From an uncultured Prevotella sp. (GTDB lineage: Bacteria; Bacteroidota; Bacteroidia; Bacteroidales; Bacteroidaceae), in NCBI GenBank assembly GCA_900551985.1, contig URYG01000007.1, forward strand, positions 1-36,013: 36,013 nucleotides of DNA. The letters are read 5' to 3'. Both the position numbers and the translations under genes were made by a program. This document shows positions 24,168 to 32,766 of the stretch, piece after piece (position 1 is the first letter of the stretch; every line of letters begins with the position of its first letter). The notes below the pieces were generated by a model. That model worked only from the letters and a program-made list of their open reading frames with translations, was not told the origin of the DNA and made no database searches.

Positions 24168-25232
24168 ATGAAACATTTTTTGATGAAAGATATAAGAGTA
24201 TGGGTTCTCTCCATACCCTTAATGGCGACTAGTGCCGTTTCTGCCGTTTCCGTAAAGGCGCAGACGGCTCTTCCACAGCCGGTTGTGGTAGATACACCGA
24301 TGGTTCACGACCCTGTGATGGCTTACGAGAATGGCAAGTACTATCTCTATTGCACGGGTCATGGAGTGGCTCAGATGACTTCCACCGACCGCCAGCACTG
24401 GACCCTGAATCCGCAGGGTGTATTGAAGGATGAGGTTCGTGGCGCTTTTCCGGCATGGACGCACGATAGTGTACCGGGATATGAAAGTCATACCTGGGCA
24501 CCGGATGTCATCAGGTATAAGGATAAGTGGTATATGGCTTACTCCTGTTCTACCTTCGGCAAGAACACTTCTGCCATCGGATTGCTGAGCAACACTTCGC
24601 TCGCCGATACTGATGGATGGAAGGATGAGGGCTGTCTCGTTGCTTCAAAGGGTGGTAGAGACAACTGGAATGCCATCGATCCGAATTTTGTGATTGATGA
24701 GAAGGGAAAGCCTTGGCTTACCTGGGGTTCTTTCTGGGATGGCATCCAGCTTATTCCTTTAGACAAGAAGACGATGCATGTGAAGAAGGGCGCCAAGCCT
24801 CAGACCATTGCCCGCCGTTATGCGCTCAATCAGATGGATGTGCCTACCAATCCTACCTCCCGTGATGCCGGTACCAATGCCATCGAGGCTCCTTTCATCA
24901 TGAAGCATGGTGGTTATTACTATCTCTTCGTGAGCTGGGATTACTGTTGCCAGGGTATGAAGAGTACCTATCGTGTTGCTGTAGGCAGGAGCAAGAAGGT
25001 GGCTGGTCCTTATCTGGACAAGGCAGGAAAGGATATGCGAGAAGGCGGTGGCACTCTGCTGCTGGAAGGCGACAAGAAGGAATATGAGGCGATGGGTCAT
25101 TGCTCTGCCTACTCCTTCCCTGATGGCGATTTCTTCTTCTGTCATGGTTACAGCATAGCCAAGAATGGTGCCAGCATCCTGGTTCAGAAGAAAATCAACT
25201 GGACGGAAGATGGGTGGCTGACGCTGGAATAA
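24168..25232 (+). CDS. GH43 arabinanase/arabinosidase, exported
   Basis: A 354-residue single-domain five-blade beta-propeller, probably periplasmic. An N-terminal hydrophobic stretch ending SVKAQ suggests signal peptidase I cleavage at about residue 34. Catalytic motifs: base D48 in MVHDPVMAY, D171 in NAIDPNFVID, acid E240 in NAIEAPFIM. SHTWAPDVIRYKDKWYMAYS is a strong endo-arabinanase-like signature. It contrasts with the neighbouring GH43, which is a lipoprotein with an extra C-terminal domain. A sensible division of labour is surface cutting by the first and periplasmic trimming by this one. It is followed by a perfect 23-bp inverted repeat. Confidence 0.88.
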   Translation: MKHFLMKDIRVWVLSIPLMATSAVSAVSVKAQTALPQPVVVDTPMVHDPVMAYENGKYYLYCTGHGVAQMTSTDRQHWTLNPQGVLKDEVRGAFPAWTHDSVPGYESHTWAPDVIRYKDKWYMAYSCSTFGKNTSAIGLLSNTSLADTDGWKDEGCLVASKGGRDNWNAIDPNFVIDEKGKPWLTWGSFWDGIQLIPLDKKTMHVKKGAKPQTIARRYALNQMDVPTNPTSRDAGTNAIEAPFIMKHGGYYYLFVSWDYCCQGMKSTYRVAVGRSKKVAGPYLDKAGKDMREGGGTLLLEGDKKEYEAMGHCSAYSFPDGDFFFCHGYSIAKNGASILVQKKINWTEDGWLTLE

Positions 25233-25262
25233 GATATATTAGTTAAGTGTTAAAATAGAGTT

Positions 25263-25327
25263 AAAATAGCGTTTATTTCGCTACGAACGGTAAAAAAACG
25301 GTTCCGTAGCGAAATAAACGCTATTTT
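25263..25327. repeat. Perfect 23-bp inverted repeat with 19-nt loop
   Basis: The arms 25263-25285 and 25305-25327 are perfectly complementary (outer ends AAAATAGCG / CGCTATTTT). The loop has ACGGT twice around an A run. It could be a terminator of the GH43 gene, as TTTTCTTT follows, or the footprint of a small mobile element. Further partial copies (GTTAAAATAG before, TCGCTATTT after) flank it. Confidence 0.8.
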
Positions 25328-25352
25328 CTTTCGCTATTTCCGAAATTAGTCG

Positions 25353-25361
25353 TATATTTGC
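25353..25361 (+). promoter_or_regulatory. Promoter -7 box of the DUF234-type ATPase gene
   Basis: TATATTTGC fits TAnnTTTGC. It is only 18 bp before the start codon, implying a very short leader. Confidence 0.5.
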
Positions 25362-25378
25362 AGCGAACCAATTTGGGT

Positions 25379-26824
25379 ATGATTATGTGTGAAATAATAG
25401 GTAGAAAAAAGGAAATTGCAGAACTGAAGCGTTACTACGAAAGTGGTAGGGCTGAGTTTGTAGCTGTGTATGGGCGTCGCCGTGTCGGTAAAACATTCTT
25501 GATTGATGAGGTGTTTCATGATGATATGGTGTTTCATCATACAGGATTGTCGCCTTACGACCGTCGCCGGAAGGTAACCTTGAAAGACCAATTGCAGAAT
25601 TTCTATTTCTCGCTTCTTCGCCATGGCATGGAGGATATTGCGCAACCTAAGTCGTGGATGGAGGCTTTCTTTTTACTGGAACGTTTTTTGGAAACTTGCG
25701 ATAATGGCTCCCGACAGGTGGTATTTATCGATGAGTTGCCCTGGATGGATACGGCACGTTCCGGTTTTCTTACGGCATTAGAGGCTTTCTGGAATGGTTG
25801 GGGCAATATGCGCCATAACCTGTTGCTCGTAGTCTGTGGTTCTGCCACCTCCTGGATGCTTGATAATCTAATCAGTAATAAAGGTGGATTATATGGGCGT
25901 TTGACTGGCGAAATCAAACTGTCACCGTTTACTTTGAAAGAATGCGAGGAGTTTTATCAGAGCCGTGGAATCAGGATGTCCCGTTATAATATTACGCAGG
26001 CTTATATGATTATGGGTGGAATTCCTTTCTATATGAATTTCTTTAATCCATCCTTTAGTCTGGCCCAGAACATAGATGCCTTGTTCTTTGCCCGTCATGC
26101 GAAGTTGGGGGATGAGTTTGATAGGCTCTTCAATTCTGTGTTTGACAATGCCGAAGACTGTATGAAGATTGTTCGCTTTTTGGGTACCCGCCATGCTGGT
26201 TTCACCCGTAAGGAGATAGCTGAGCATACCGGTTTGAATCCGAATGGTGATTTTACCAAGATGCTGAAAGCCTTGATGGGCAGTGATTTTGTGGTGAAAT
26301 ATACTCCTTTCGGTTTCAGTCAGCGAGAGGAGTATTACAAGCTTATTGATTCCTTTTGCTGGTTCTGGCTTCATTTTAAGGAGAAGAAGGCAGTAAAGCA
26401 AACTGATTATTGGCAGCAGCATTTGAAGGAGAGTGATATAGCCTCATGGCGTGGCATTGCTTTCGAGGAGGTTTGTTTGCAGCATATTTCACAGATAAAA
26501 TATGCTCTTCATATTGGTGCTGTGTCTTCGCAGGAATCTTCGCTTATCGTGAAGGGAAGCGAGGAGACTGATGGCATGCAGATTGACTTGCTGATAGATA
26601 GGGCTGATGATGCGGTGAATGTTTGTGAGATGAAATTCTATAAGGCTCCTTATGCCGTGACCAAGGGCTATGCTCAGGTGCTGAATAGCCGTTTGCAGGT
26701 TTTGGAGGAAAAGAACCCTACCAAGACTTTCCTCCTTACGTATGTGGGAAATTCTGAGCTGGTGAGCAATGAATACTCCGATATATTCAAGGCTTCAGTA
26801 ACACTGGATGATTTGTTTATTTGA
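25379..26824 (+). CDS. P-loop ATPase (archaeal-type ATPase_2) with DUF234/PD-(D/E)xK-like C-terminus
   Basis: A 481-residue cytoplasmic protein if started at ATG 25379; ATG 25385 is an equal alternative. The frame also opens at a TTG inside the -7 box, which is rejected. An N-terminal CEIIGRKKEIAEL lead-in precedes Walker A G32-RRRVGKT-39, with Walker B VVFIDELPW around residues 114-121. The middle part carries a winged-helix-like segment (GFTRKEIAEHTGLNPNGDFTKML). The C-terminal part has an acidic/lysine pattern typical of PD-(D/E)xK folds: D403 in QIDLLIDR and E417-M-K419 in VCEMKFYKAP. Proteins of this architecture are abundant in Bacteroidota and archaea and have no established function. 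The gene is convergent with another ATPase/nuclease-like gene and unrelated to the sugar genes. Confidence 0.82.
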   Translation: MIMCEIIGRKKEIAELKRYYESGRAEFVAVYGRRRVGKTFLIDEVFHDDMVFHHTGLSPYDRRRKVTLKDQLQNFYFSLLRHGMEDIAQPKSWMEAFFLLERFLETCDNGSRQVVFIDELPWMDTARSGFLTALEAFWNGWGNMRHNLLLVVCGSATSWMLDNLISNKGGLYGRLTGEIKLSPFTLKECEEFYQSRGIRMSRYNITQAYMIMGGIPFYMNFFNPSFSLAQNIDALFFARHAKLGDEFDRLFNSVFDNAEDCMKIVRFLGTRHAGFTRKEIAEHTGLNPNGDFTKMLKALMGSDFVVKYTPFGFSQREEYYKLIDSFCWFWLHFKEKKAVKQTDYWQQHLKESDIASWRGIAFEEVCLQHISQIKYALHIGAVSSQESSLIVKGSEETDGMQIDLLIDRADDAVNVCEMKFYKAPYAVTKGYAQVLNSRLQVLEEKNPTKTFLLTYVGNSELVSNEYSDIFKASVTLDDLFI

Positions 26825-26850
26825 TGAATGGTATTTAACGAAAAAATATC

Positions 26851-26898
26851 AAAAAATCCGAAACAGATAACTTGGTAAGCTTCTGTTTCGGATTTTTT
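26851..26898. terminator. Bidirectional terminator between convergent ATPase genes
   Basis: A perfect 17-bp stem (26851-26867 with 26882-26898) with A and T runs on either side can stop transcription in both directions. Confidence 0.88.
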
Positions 26899-26921
26899 TT
26901 TTATTCTTCCTTATCTTTCTT

Positions 26922-28487
26922 TTATTCTTCCTTAATCTTCCATTCGCTGATAGTGCGCTGGGTGCTATCGAAGCTGATGCCGATTTTTACCAGTCGCTTG
27001 CCCTCTGCATGATATGGCAGCATATAGCCTTTTTCATCTATCTGTGCCAAAGCCTCATCGGCACTTTTATCTACCTTCAGTTCGAAAACGTATATCGTAT
27101 CTGGCATGTGCATCACGGCATCAGCTCTGCCGATGGCGCTCTTCACCTCCGTGCGGATATAGATGTTGAGGAAGCTGAACATCAGATAGAAGATGGTCTG
27201 ATAATGTTTCTCGCTATGATTCTCCAGATCGTATGGTATCGTAGCCATATAGGTGCGCATGTGCTCCAGTGCCGCCTCTATATCGTTCCGATAAACCGCC
27301 TTGCAGAATCCCAAGAGGAAGGCATTGTTGTCAGAGCGGCGAGGGTTTACATAATGAGGAATCAATGAATTGAGCAGTCCGTCGCGTACCTCCTTGTTTG
27401 GGATGCCTAGCGTATATTCCTGAAACATTGGTTCATATTTCTTGATGGTCAGATAGCCGCTCTGGTAGAGCAATGGCAAGGCATCTGTCATTTCCTCTGT
27501 AGATTGGTCGAAGGAACTCAATACCGTCTCTTGACTCTCTAAAGTAGAAAGATTGACATGATACTTATCCAAAAGCTTCAAGAGGAAGGATGGCGTGCCG
27601 GAACCAAACCAGTAAGGAGCGATCTTTCCTGCATTCAGTGCCTTTACCAGACTGAAAGGATTAAAGATATCTTCTGATTTCTCACTGAAATGATAACCAT
27701 CATAGAATTGCGTCAGCTCTTTCAGGCACTCCTCATACGTCAATCCCAGAGCCTCGCCCAGAGCCTCAATGTCCGGCTTCATCTGCGTGATAAGTTCTGT
27801 CTTGCTGATACCGCAGATGGCTGAATACTGGTCGAACAGACTGATATTGTCGAGGTTGTTGAGCTCGCTGAAGATGCTGAGCTGCGAGAACTTGGTGATG
27901 CCCGTGATGAAGGTGAACTCCAGGTAAGGGTCGAGTTTCTTCAGAGGACTATAGAAGTTCTGCATGATGAGACGCAACTGCTTGAGATCATCCTCCTCAT
28001 GCACCACATCCAGCAATGGGGCATCATATTCATCGATGATGACCACCGCCTTTTCGCCCGTCTGCTTGTAAGCACGCTTCACGAGTCCATCCAGTCGGTC
28101 GTTTGGATACAATTCATCATCATCCTTGCCATAGAGTTTCTCATATGGCTTCAACTGCAAGTCGAGATAATGCTTCAAGCCATCCGCGTCAAAATGCTTG
28201 GCACCGCTCATATCGAAGTGGAGCACAGGATGCTTCACCCAATCTTTTTCATAATCAGCAATAGCCAATCCCTCGAAAAGTTCCTTTCTTCCCTCGAAAT
28301 AGGCTTGGAGCGTAGAGGCAAAAAGCGATTTTCCGAATCGTCTCGGGCGACTCAGAAAGACATAAGACATCTGCTTTTCTCTAAAATCTACGATGTATTG
28401 GGTCTTATCTATATAGAGATAACCTTTCTCGCGGATTTTTTCAAAGGTCTGAATTCCTACAGGATATTTATTTACTATTTTTGCCAT
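26922..28487 (-). CDS. AAA-ATPase-like protein with C-terminal PD-(D/E)xK nuclease-like domain (PF09820/PF08011 type)
   Basis: A 521-residue cytoplasmic protein of the very common Bacteroidota family (YPVGIQTFEKIREKGYLYIDKT at the N-terminus). Walker A-like RPRRFGKS spans residues 47-54, and a Walker B-like VVIIDEYDAPLLD occurs near residue 155. The C-terminal domain has GRADAVMHMPDTIYVFELKVD, the D...ExK signature of PD-(D/E)xK_9. The family often occurs in many copies per genome; its role is unknown, with a mobile-element or defence role only guessed. It is convergent with the DUF234-type ATPase. The last bases (AAGGAAGAATAA) recur just after the stop codon, a small tandem duplication of the gene end. 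Confidence 0.88.
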   Translation of the reverse strand: MAKIVNKYPVGIQTFEKIREKGYLYIDKTQYIVDFREKQMSYVFLSRPRRFGKSLFASTLQAYFEGRKELFEGLAIADYEKDWVKHPVLHFDMSGAKHFDADGLKHYLDLQLKPYEKLYGKDDDELYPNDRLDGLVKRAYKQTGEKAVVIIDEYDAPLLDVVHEEDDLKQLRLIMQNFYSPLKKLDPYLEFTFITGITKFSQLSIFSELNNLDNISLFDQYSAICGISKTELITQMKPDIEALGEALGLTYEECLKELTQFYDGYHFSEKSEDIFNPFSLVKALNAGKIAPYWFGSGTPSFLLKLLDKYHVNLSTLESQETVLSSFDQSTEEMTDALPLLYQSGYLTIKKYEPMFQEYTLGIPNKEVRDGLLNSLIPHYVNPRRSDNNAFLLGFCKAVYRNDIEAALEHMRTYMATIPYDLENHSEKHYQTIFYLMFSFLNIYIRTEVKSAIGRADAVMHMPDTIYVFELKVDKSADEALAQIDEKGYMLPYHAEGKRLVKIGISFDSTQRTISEWKIKEE

Positions 28488-28572
28488 ATTCCTACATGCT
28501 TTACGTTTTGCGCTGCTAAGTTACAAAGAAAATCCGAATTAGCCAAGCAGAATGGTAAAAAATAAAATGTTT

Positions 28573-28618
28573 TGTAAAATAAGGCGTTCTGTGTAGTTAA
28601 AAACATGTAAAATAAGGC
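28573..28618 (+). repeat. Direct repeat TGTAAAATAAGGC upstream of the purine permease
   Basis: The 13-mer occurs at 28573-28585 and 28606-28618 (33-bp period) and both copies are followed by a similar (G/A)TTC. It lies 20 bp before the -7 box, so it may be a regulator site. Confidence 0.55.
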
Positions 28619-28637
28619 ATTCCTCATTATTTTTTCT

Positions 28638-28645
28638 TATCTTTG
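28638..28645 (+). promoter_or_regulatory. Promoter -7 box of the purine permease gene
   Basis: TATCTTTG matches TAnnTTTG. The leader would be about 85 nt to the start codon at 28735. Confidence 0.6.
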
Positions 28646-28734
28646 TTCGCCCCGAAAAAACAACGGGATTGGGTTGTGGAAATGGGGAAGAGAAAATAGA
28701 GAAAAATAGAGAAAAATCAATCGTTATATAAGAA

Positions 28735-30039
28735 ATGAATAAATTAAAAGCATTATTGGGCTTCGACCCTAAGACTACTACGGTCAAGACGGAATTGATA
28801 GCTGGTATGACTACCTTCCTGACCATGTGTTACATCCTGGCAGTAAACCCTACCATCCTTGCCACCACAGGCATGGACAAGGGCGCTCTCTTTACTGCCA
28901 CAGCCATCGCTTCTGCCATCGCCACCTTCCTGCTGGCATTCATGGCAAAGCTGCCTTTCGCCCAGGCTCCCAGCATGGGACTGAATGCCTTCTTCGCCTT
29001 CACCCTTTGTCAGGCAATGGGATTGACCTGGCAGCAGGCTTTGGCAGTATTGCTCGTAGAGGGTATCATCTTCCTTGCCATCACCTTCCTCAATATCCGC
29101 GACAAAATATTGGAGTGCATCCCTAGAAACCTCCGATTCGCCATTTCGGCAGGTATCGGTATGTTTATCGCCTTTATCGGTTTGAAGAATGCGGGCATCA
29201 TTACTGCCAATGCTGATACCTTCGTGCAGCTCGGCAAGTTTACGCCAGTCAGCATCCTGGGTCTCATCAGCATCCTGCTCTGTGGCTGTCTGATGGCGAG
29301 AAGAGTGAAGGGCTCCCTGTTCATCGCCATCATCATCTCTACCTTGATTGGTATTCCGATGGGCGTAACCCAGTTCTCTGACAACTGGATGCCGGTATCT
29401 ACCCCTCACAGCATTGCTCCTATCTTCTGCCAGTTCGATTTCACGGGCTTCTTCACTCCTAAGATGTTCATGGTGGTTTTCTCCCTGTTGCTTGTCAACA
29501 TCTTCGATACCATCGGAACGGTTCTGGGATTGGTTTCCAAGCTCGGTGTCAAGGAGAATGAGAAGGGCGAGATTCCGGGCGTAAAGGAGGCGATGATGAG
29601 TGATGCCATCGGTACTACAGCCGGTGCCCTGCTGGGCAGCTCTACCATTACCACTTATGTGGAGAGTGCTTCGGGAGTTGCCGAGGGCGGAAAGTCGGGT
29701 TTGACTTCTTTCTTCACGGGCGTGATGTTTGTACTGAGCATCTTCCTGGCTCCTATCTTCCTGCTCATTCCGAGTGCAGCCACCAGTGGCGCCCTGGTAA
29801 TGGTGGGTGTATTGATGATTGATTCGTTCAAGAAGATTGAGCTGGAGGATATCTCCGAGTCATTCCCTGCCTTTATCACGATGATTACGATGGTGCTCTG
29901 CTACAGTATCGCCGATGGCATCTGCCTCGGAATCCTGAGCTATGTATTGATCAAGATGATGGTGGGTAAGTTCAAGGACTTGAATCCTACGCTCTATATC
30001 CTGAGCATCTTCCTGCTCTTCAATTATGTATTCAGCTAA
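28735..30039 (+). CDS. NCS2-family (AzgA-type) purine permease
   Basis: A 434-residue polytopic inner-membrane protein for proton-driven import of hypoxanthine, guanine or adenine. Features of the AzgA/PbuG branch: TELIAGMTTFLTMCYILAVNP near the N-terminus, PSMGLNAFFAFTLC in the region of TM3, FDTIGTVLGL in TM8, and TTAGALLGSSTITTYVESASGVAEGGKSGLTS as the NCS2 signature. It has its own promoter and terminator and is unrelated to the sugar genes beside it. It converges on the GH51 gene. The exact base specificity is not readable from sequence. Confidence 0.92.
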   Translation: MNKLKALLGFDPKTTTVKTELIAGMTTFLTMCYILAVNPTILATTGMDKGALFTATAIASAIATFLLAFMAKLPFAQAPSMGLNAFFAFTLCQAMGLTWQQALAVLLVEGIIFLAITFLNIRDKILECIPRNLRFAISAGIGMFIAFIGLKNAGIITANADTFVQLGKFTPVSILGLISILLCGCLMARRVKGSLFIAIIISTLIGIPMGVTQFSDNWMPVSTPHSIAPIFCQFDFTGFFTPKMFMVVFSLLLVNIFDTIGTVLGLVSKLGVKENEKGEIPGVKEAMMSDAIGTTAGALLGSSTITTYVESASGVAEGGKSGLTSFFTGVMFVLSIFLAPIFLLIPSAATSGALVMVGVLMIDSFKKIELEDISESFPAFITMITMVLCYSIADGICLGILSYVLIKMMVGKFKDLNPTLYILSIFLLFNYVFS

Positions 30040-30060
30040 ATTTATCGATAGATAAAAAAC

Positions 30061-30095
30061 GAGGCGGCAATCTGCATCACGCAGGTTGCCGCCTT
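30061..30095 (+). terminator. Terminator after the purine permease gene
   Basis: A 15-bp GC-rich stem (GGCGGCAA / TTGCCGCC core) with a 5-nt loop, followed by CCCTTTTC. Confidence 0.8.
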
Positions 30096-30157
30096 CCCTT
30101 TTCTAACTAACTTTTCTATCAACTATTCAAAAAATCTTTCCTATCATATTGTCTGTT

Positions 30158-30186
30158 GAGTCTGGGGATAGAAATTCCCCAGACTC
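30158..30186 (-). terminator. Hairpin after the GH51 gene, probable terminator
   Basis: An 11-bp stem GAGTCTGGGGA / TCCCCAGACTC begins 8 nt after the GH51 stop codon. The T run is weak in the - direction but present (TTTT) in the + direction, so it may also back up the permease terminator. Confidence 0.6.
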
Positions 30187-30193
30187 TTTTGGT

Positions 30194-32635
30194 TTACTTC
30201 AGTCGGATGATGTTCAGCGAGCTGGCTGGAATCTCTACCGTAGCACCATTCTTCTCTGTAGTTACGTAGTTTTCTACAGGATAGATGTTGGTAGGATTAT
30301 CGATGGTATTCTCCTCCAGACCGTTCTTGGCAGAAAGGCGGATGAGTTTGCCAGCCTTGATCTCCTTGCCCTGAAGATTGATCTTCGCTGTGGTATGCTC
30401 GGTGCTGGTGTTGGCAATCTTCAGGATTACCTCGCCAGTCTGCTCATCGAGTGTAGCTGTAGAGAAGATGCCAGGAAGGGTGTTTGCCTTCAGCTTGGTG
30501 GCGAATATCTCCTTGCCATCCAACTTGGCGAAGATGCTGTCGCCTACCACCTTCAGCTCGATGTCATACCATTTGCCGGTCTCTACCTTGCCTGGGCAGG
30601 TGGCAATCTGACTCTTCGCTCCATTCACGATCGACTCCACGCCGTGTTGGGTATTGTTCCAGCCACCGAGGTTCAACCAGCAGTAATTGTTCTTATCCAC
30701 ATAGTTGAAGATGATGAGGAAACCTTCGTTTCCGGCATCCTTCTTCGCGCGTACCTTATATATATAGCCGTTGCTGGTAATCTCGCCCGGGTTCAGACGG
30801 ATGCAGCTCTCCTCGTTGCTGGTCTGCTTGATGAGGCTGCCCTCAGTCTTCCACTGTCCGCGGATGTCGGTAGGCAACTCCTGCAAGGTCATCGGCAGCA
30901 CCTTGCCGTTCTCATCGCTGTAGCCCTTGTCCTCGAAAGAAACCTGGGTGCCCCATGTTCCCATACCCACACGGCAGATGGCTGGCTTCACCTGGGTCTG
31001 CTCATACTTGTATGGATTCTCCTGGTTCACCTTCAGTACACGGGTACCGATGTTATTCGCCATCACGTTCTGAACGTAGTAAGATGGAGTTCCGAATACC
31101 TTGTCGGATGTATATTGAATCATATCCGGTGCCCACATACGGTTGTTGAGGTTGGCGAAGATAGGAGCGTAGGATGCCATGGTCACGATGTCGCTGTTGT
31201 TCTCGATGCCCATCATATAGACAGCCTCACCGAGCGCTGCATCGAGCGAACCCATATTGCCGAAGCCCTGGGTTACGGCATATTCGCCTACGTAAATCTC
31301 GCTGCCCTTGCGGTCGTAGTTATCATACTTGTTGAAGTTCTCGGCAAACCAGGCTGGGTTTCTGTAATAGTGCTCATCGAGCAGCTCTACGCTCTCGTTG
31401 CTTTCCCACTTAGGGTTGTCATCGCCCCAAGCCACCACGTTGCCGATGAGGTGCATCTTAGGATATTTCGCCAGAACGGCATCCTTGAACTTCTTGAAAC
31501 GCTCGTAGTAGTGGTCGCTCTGCTGGGCAGGATCCGGCTGGTTGTTCTCATTACCAATCTCCAGATACTCGATGTTGTATGGTTCCGGATGACCGTTCTT
31601 GGCACGCAGCGCACCATACTTGGAGGTAACAGGACCGTTGGCATACTCCAGGGCATTCATACACTCGTCAATCCAAGGCTGGATGCTATCCACAGGAGTC
31701 ATACCGCCGTGCCACAAACCTACATTCACAACATAGAGCGGCTTGGCATTCAGATCCTCGGCAAGCTGCAGATACTCATCAAATCCCATACCGTCGCTGG
31801 TGCGGTAGCGCCAGTTTACGTTCTTGTGGCCCGGACGCTCCTCGATAGGACCGATGGTCTTCTCCCAGTGGAATGCATTCTCAGGAGACTCCTGTCCCTC
31901 TACGTAGCAACCGCCTGGGAAGCGTACGAACTTAGGATGGATGTTATAGAGAAGCTGAGCCAGATCAGGGCGCAAGCCGTTCTCGCGATTCTTGAAAGTA
32001 GGAGGGAAGAGGCTAACCACGTCGAGAACGATGGTACCCTTGCCGTCGGCTACGAGTTCAAACTGCGCCTTGGCATCGTTGGCATTGGCTGTGAGTTCAG
32101 CCGTATATTTAGTCCACTTCTTGCCTACCTTGGCATTGAGGGATGTTTCTGCATACACCTTATCGCCCTGGGCGTTGGTGAGGCGAGCCTTCAATCCGCC
32201 CTTGTAGCTACCTTTCGCCCAGAAAGAGAGCTTGTAGGTTCTGCCCTGAACGGCGTTGATGCCCCAGAAGCCCTCGTTGATGAGAGAGGCTGTGGCAGCA
32301 GGCTTTGCCGCGATGGTAAGCTGGAGCGCCTTGCCCTGTGCTTTGTTGAGCAGACCCTTGTTGATGAGTTGTGTCTGGATCTTTGCACCTTCCTGAGCGG
32401 AAGTTTTCCAGGTCGGGATGTTCTTGTCATCATCTTCGAAGGAGCGGTTGCTGATGAGTTCGGCATAGAGTCCGCCGTCAGCAGCATGGTTGATATCCTC
32501 GAAGAAGATACCATATAAATTAGGTGAAACCTTGACGCCTGGGTTAGAGGCATCTACCTGAATGGTTACTTGGGCGCTGGCTGCCATGAAAGAGGCGAGA
32601 GCCGCCGAAAGTAAAAACTGTCTTTTCTTGTTCAT
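30194..32635 (-). CDS. GH51 alpha-L-arabinofuranosidase, exported
   Basis: Removes terminal alpha-L-arabinofuranosyl residues from arabinan and arabino-oligosaccharides. It has 813 residues from the ATG at 32635, giving a good signal peptide (MNKKRQFLLSAALASFMAASAQ). The frame extends upstream to 32776, but that start would lie upstream of the promoter -7 box, so it is rejected. An N-terminal region (YGIFFEDINHAADGGLYAEL) contains a CBM4/9-like insert (about 100-200). The GH51 barrel includes FVRFPGGCYVEG and acid/base E363 in LEIGNENNQPDP. The likely nucleophile is E451 in IYVGEYAVTQG. A C-terminal part (about 580-720, laminin-G-like) is followed by arabinofuranosidase C-terminal strands. 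The promoter shares an activator-like site with the susC-like gene 17 kb away, linking it to the arabinan locus. Confidence 0.93.
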   Translation of the reverse strand: MNKKRQFLLSAALASFMAASAQVTIQVDASNPGVKVSPNLYGIFFEDINHAADGGLYAELISNRSFEDDDKNIPTWKTSAQEGAKIQTQLINKGLLNKAQGKALQLTIAAKPAATASLINEGFWGINAVQGRTYKLSFWAKGSYKGGLKARLTNAQGDKVYAETSLNAKVGKKWTKYTAELTANANDAKAQFELVADGKGTIVLDVVSLFPPTFKNRENGLRPDLAQLLYNIHPKFVRFPGGCYVEGQESPENAFHWEKTIGPIEERPGHKNVNWRYRTSDGMGFDEYLQLAEDLNAKPLYVVNVGLWHGGMTPVDSIQPWIDECMNALEYANGPVTSKYGALRAKNGHPEPYNIEYLEIGNENNQPDPAQQSDHYYERFKKFKDAVLAKYPKMHLIGNVVAWGDDNPKWESNESVELLDEHYYRNPAWFAENFNKYDNYDRKGSEIYVGEYAVTQGFGNMGSLDAALGEAVYMMGIENNSDIVTMASYAPIFANLNNRMWAPDMIQYTSDKVFGTPSYYVQNVMANNIGTRVLKVNQENPYKYEQTQVKPAICRVGMGTWGTQVSFEDKGYSDENGKVLPMTLQELPTDIRGQWKTEGSLIKQTSNEESCIRLNPGEITSNGYIYKVRAKKDAGNEGFLIIFNYVDKNNYCWLNLGGWNNTQHGVESIVNGAKSQIATCPGKVETGKWYDIELKVVGDSIFAKLDGKEIFATKLKANTLPGIFSTATLDEQTGEVILKIANTSTEHTTAKINLQGKEIKAGKLIRLSAKNGLEENTIDNPTNIYPVENYVTTEKNGATVEIPASSLNIIRLK

Positions 32636-32738
32636 TTGCTTATTTTTAGGCTTGTTTTTATTTTGTTGCTTGTTATGTGCTGGTAGCATGGAGCCGCAGT
32701 TTTTGGAATTTACTCCCTGCTGCGAATCATACACAGCC

Positions 32739-32747
32739 GCAAAAGTA
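32739..32747 (-). promoter_or_regulatory. GH51 promoter -7 box
   Basis: On the - strand TACTTTTGC fits TAnnTTTGC perfectly. The leader to the start codon would be about 100 nt. Confidence 0.7.
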
Positions 32748-32766
32748 CACAAAATACACGGAAGAG

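Noticed and set aside
25358..25378. TTG start for the DUF234-type ATPase
   Set aside because: The TTG lies within the promoter -7 box TATATTTGC; ATG codons at 25379 or 25385 fit the family start.
28488..28734. Purine riboswitch upstream of the NCS2 permease
   Set aside because: No conserved purine aptamer core or paired arms were found; only a direct repeat and a -7 box.
30149..32518. A 789-aa open frame on the + strand
   Set aside because: It lies antisense to the GH51 gene, whose catalytic motifs and signal peptide are unmistakable; the frame is a codon-bias shadow with no family resemblance.
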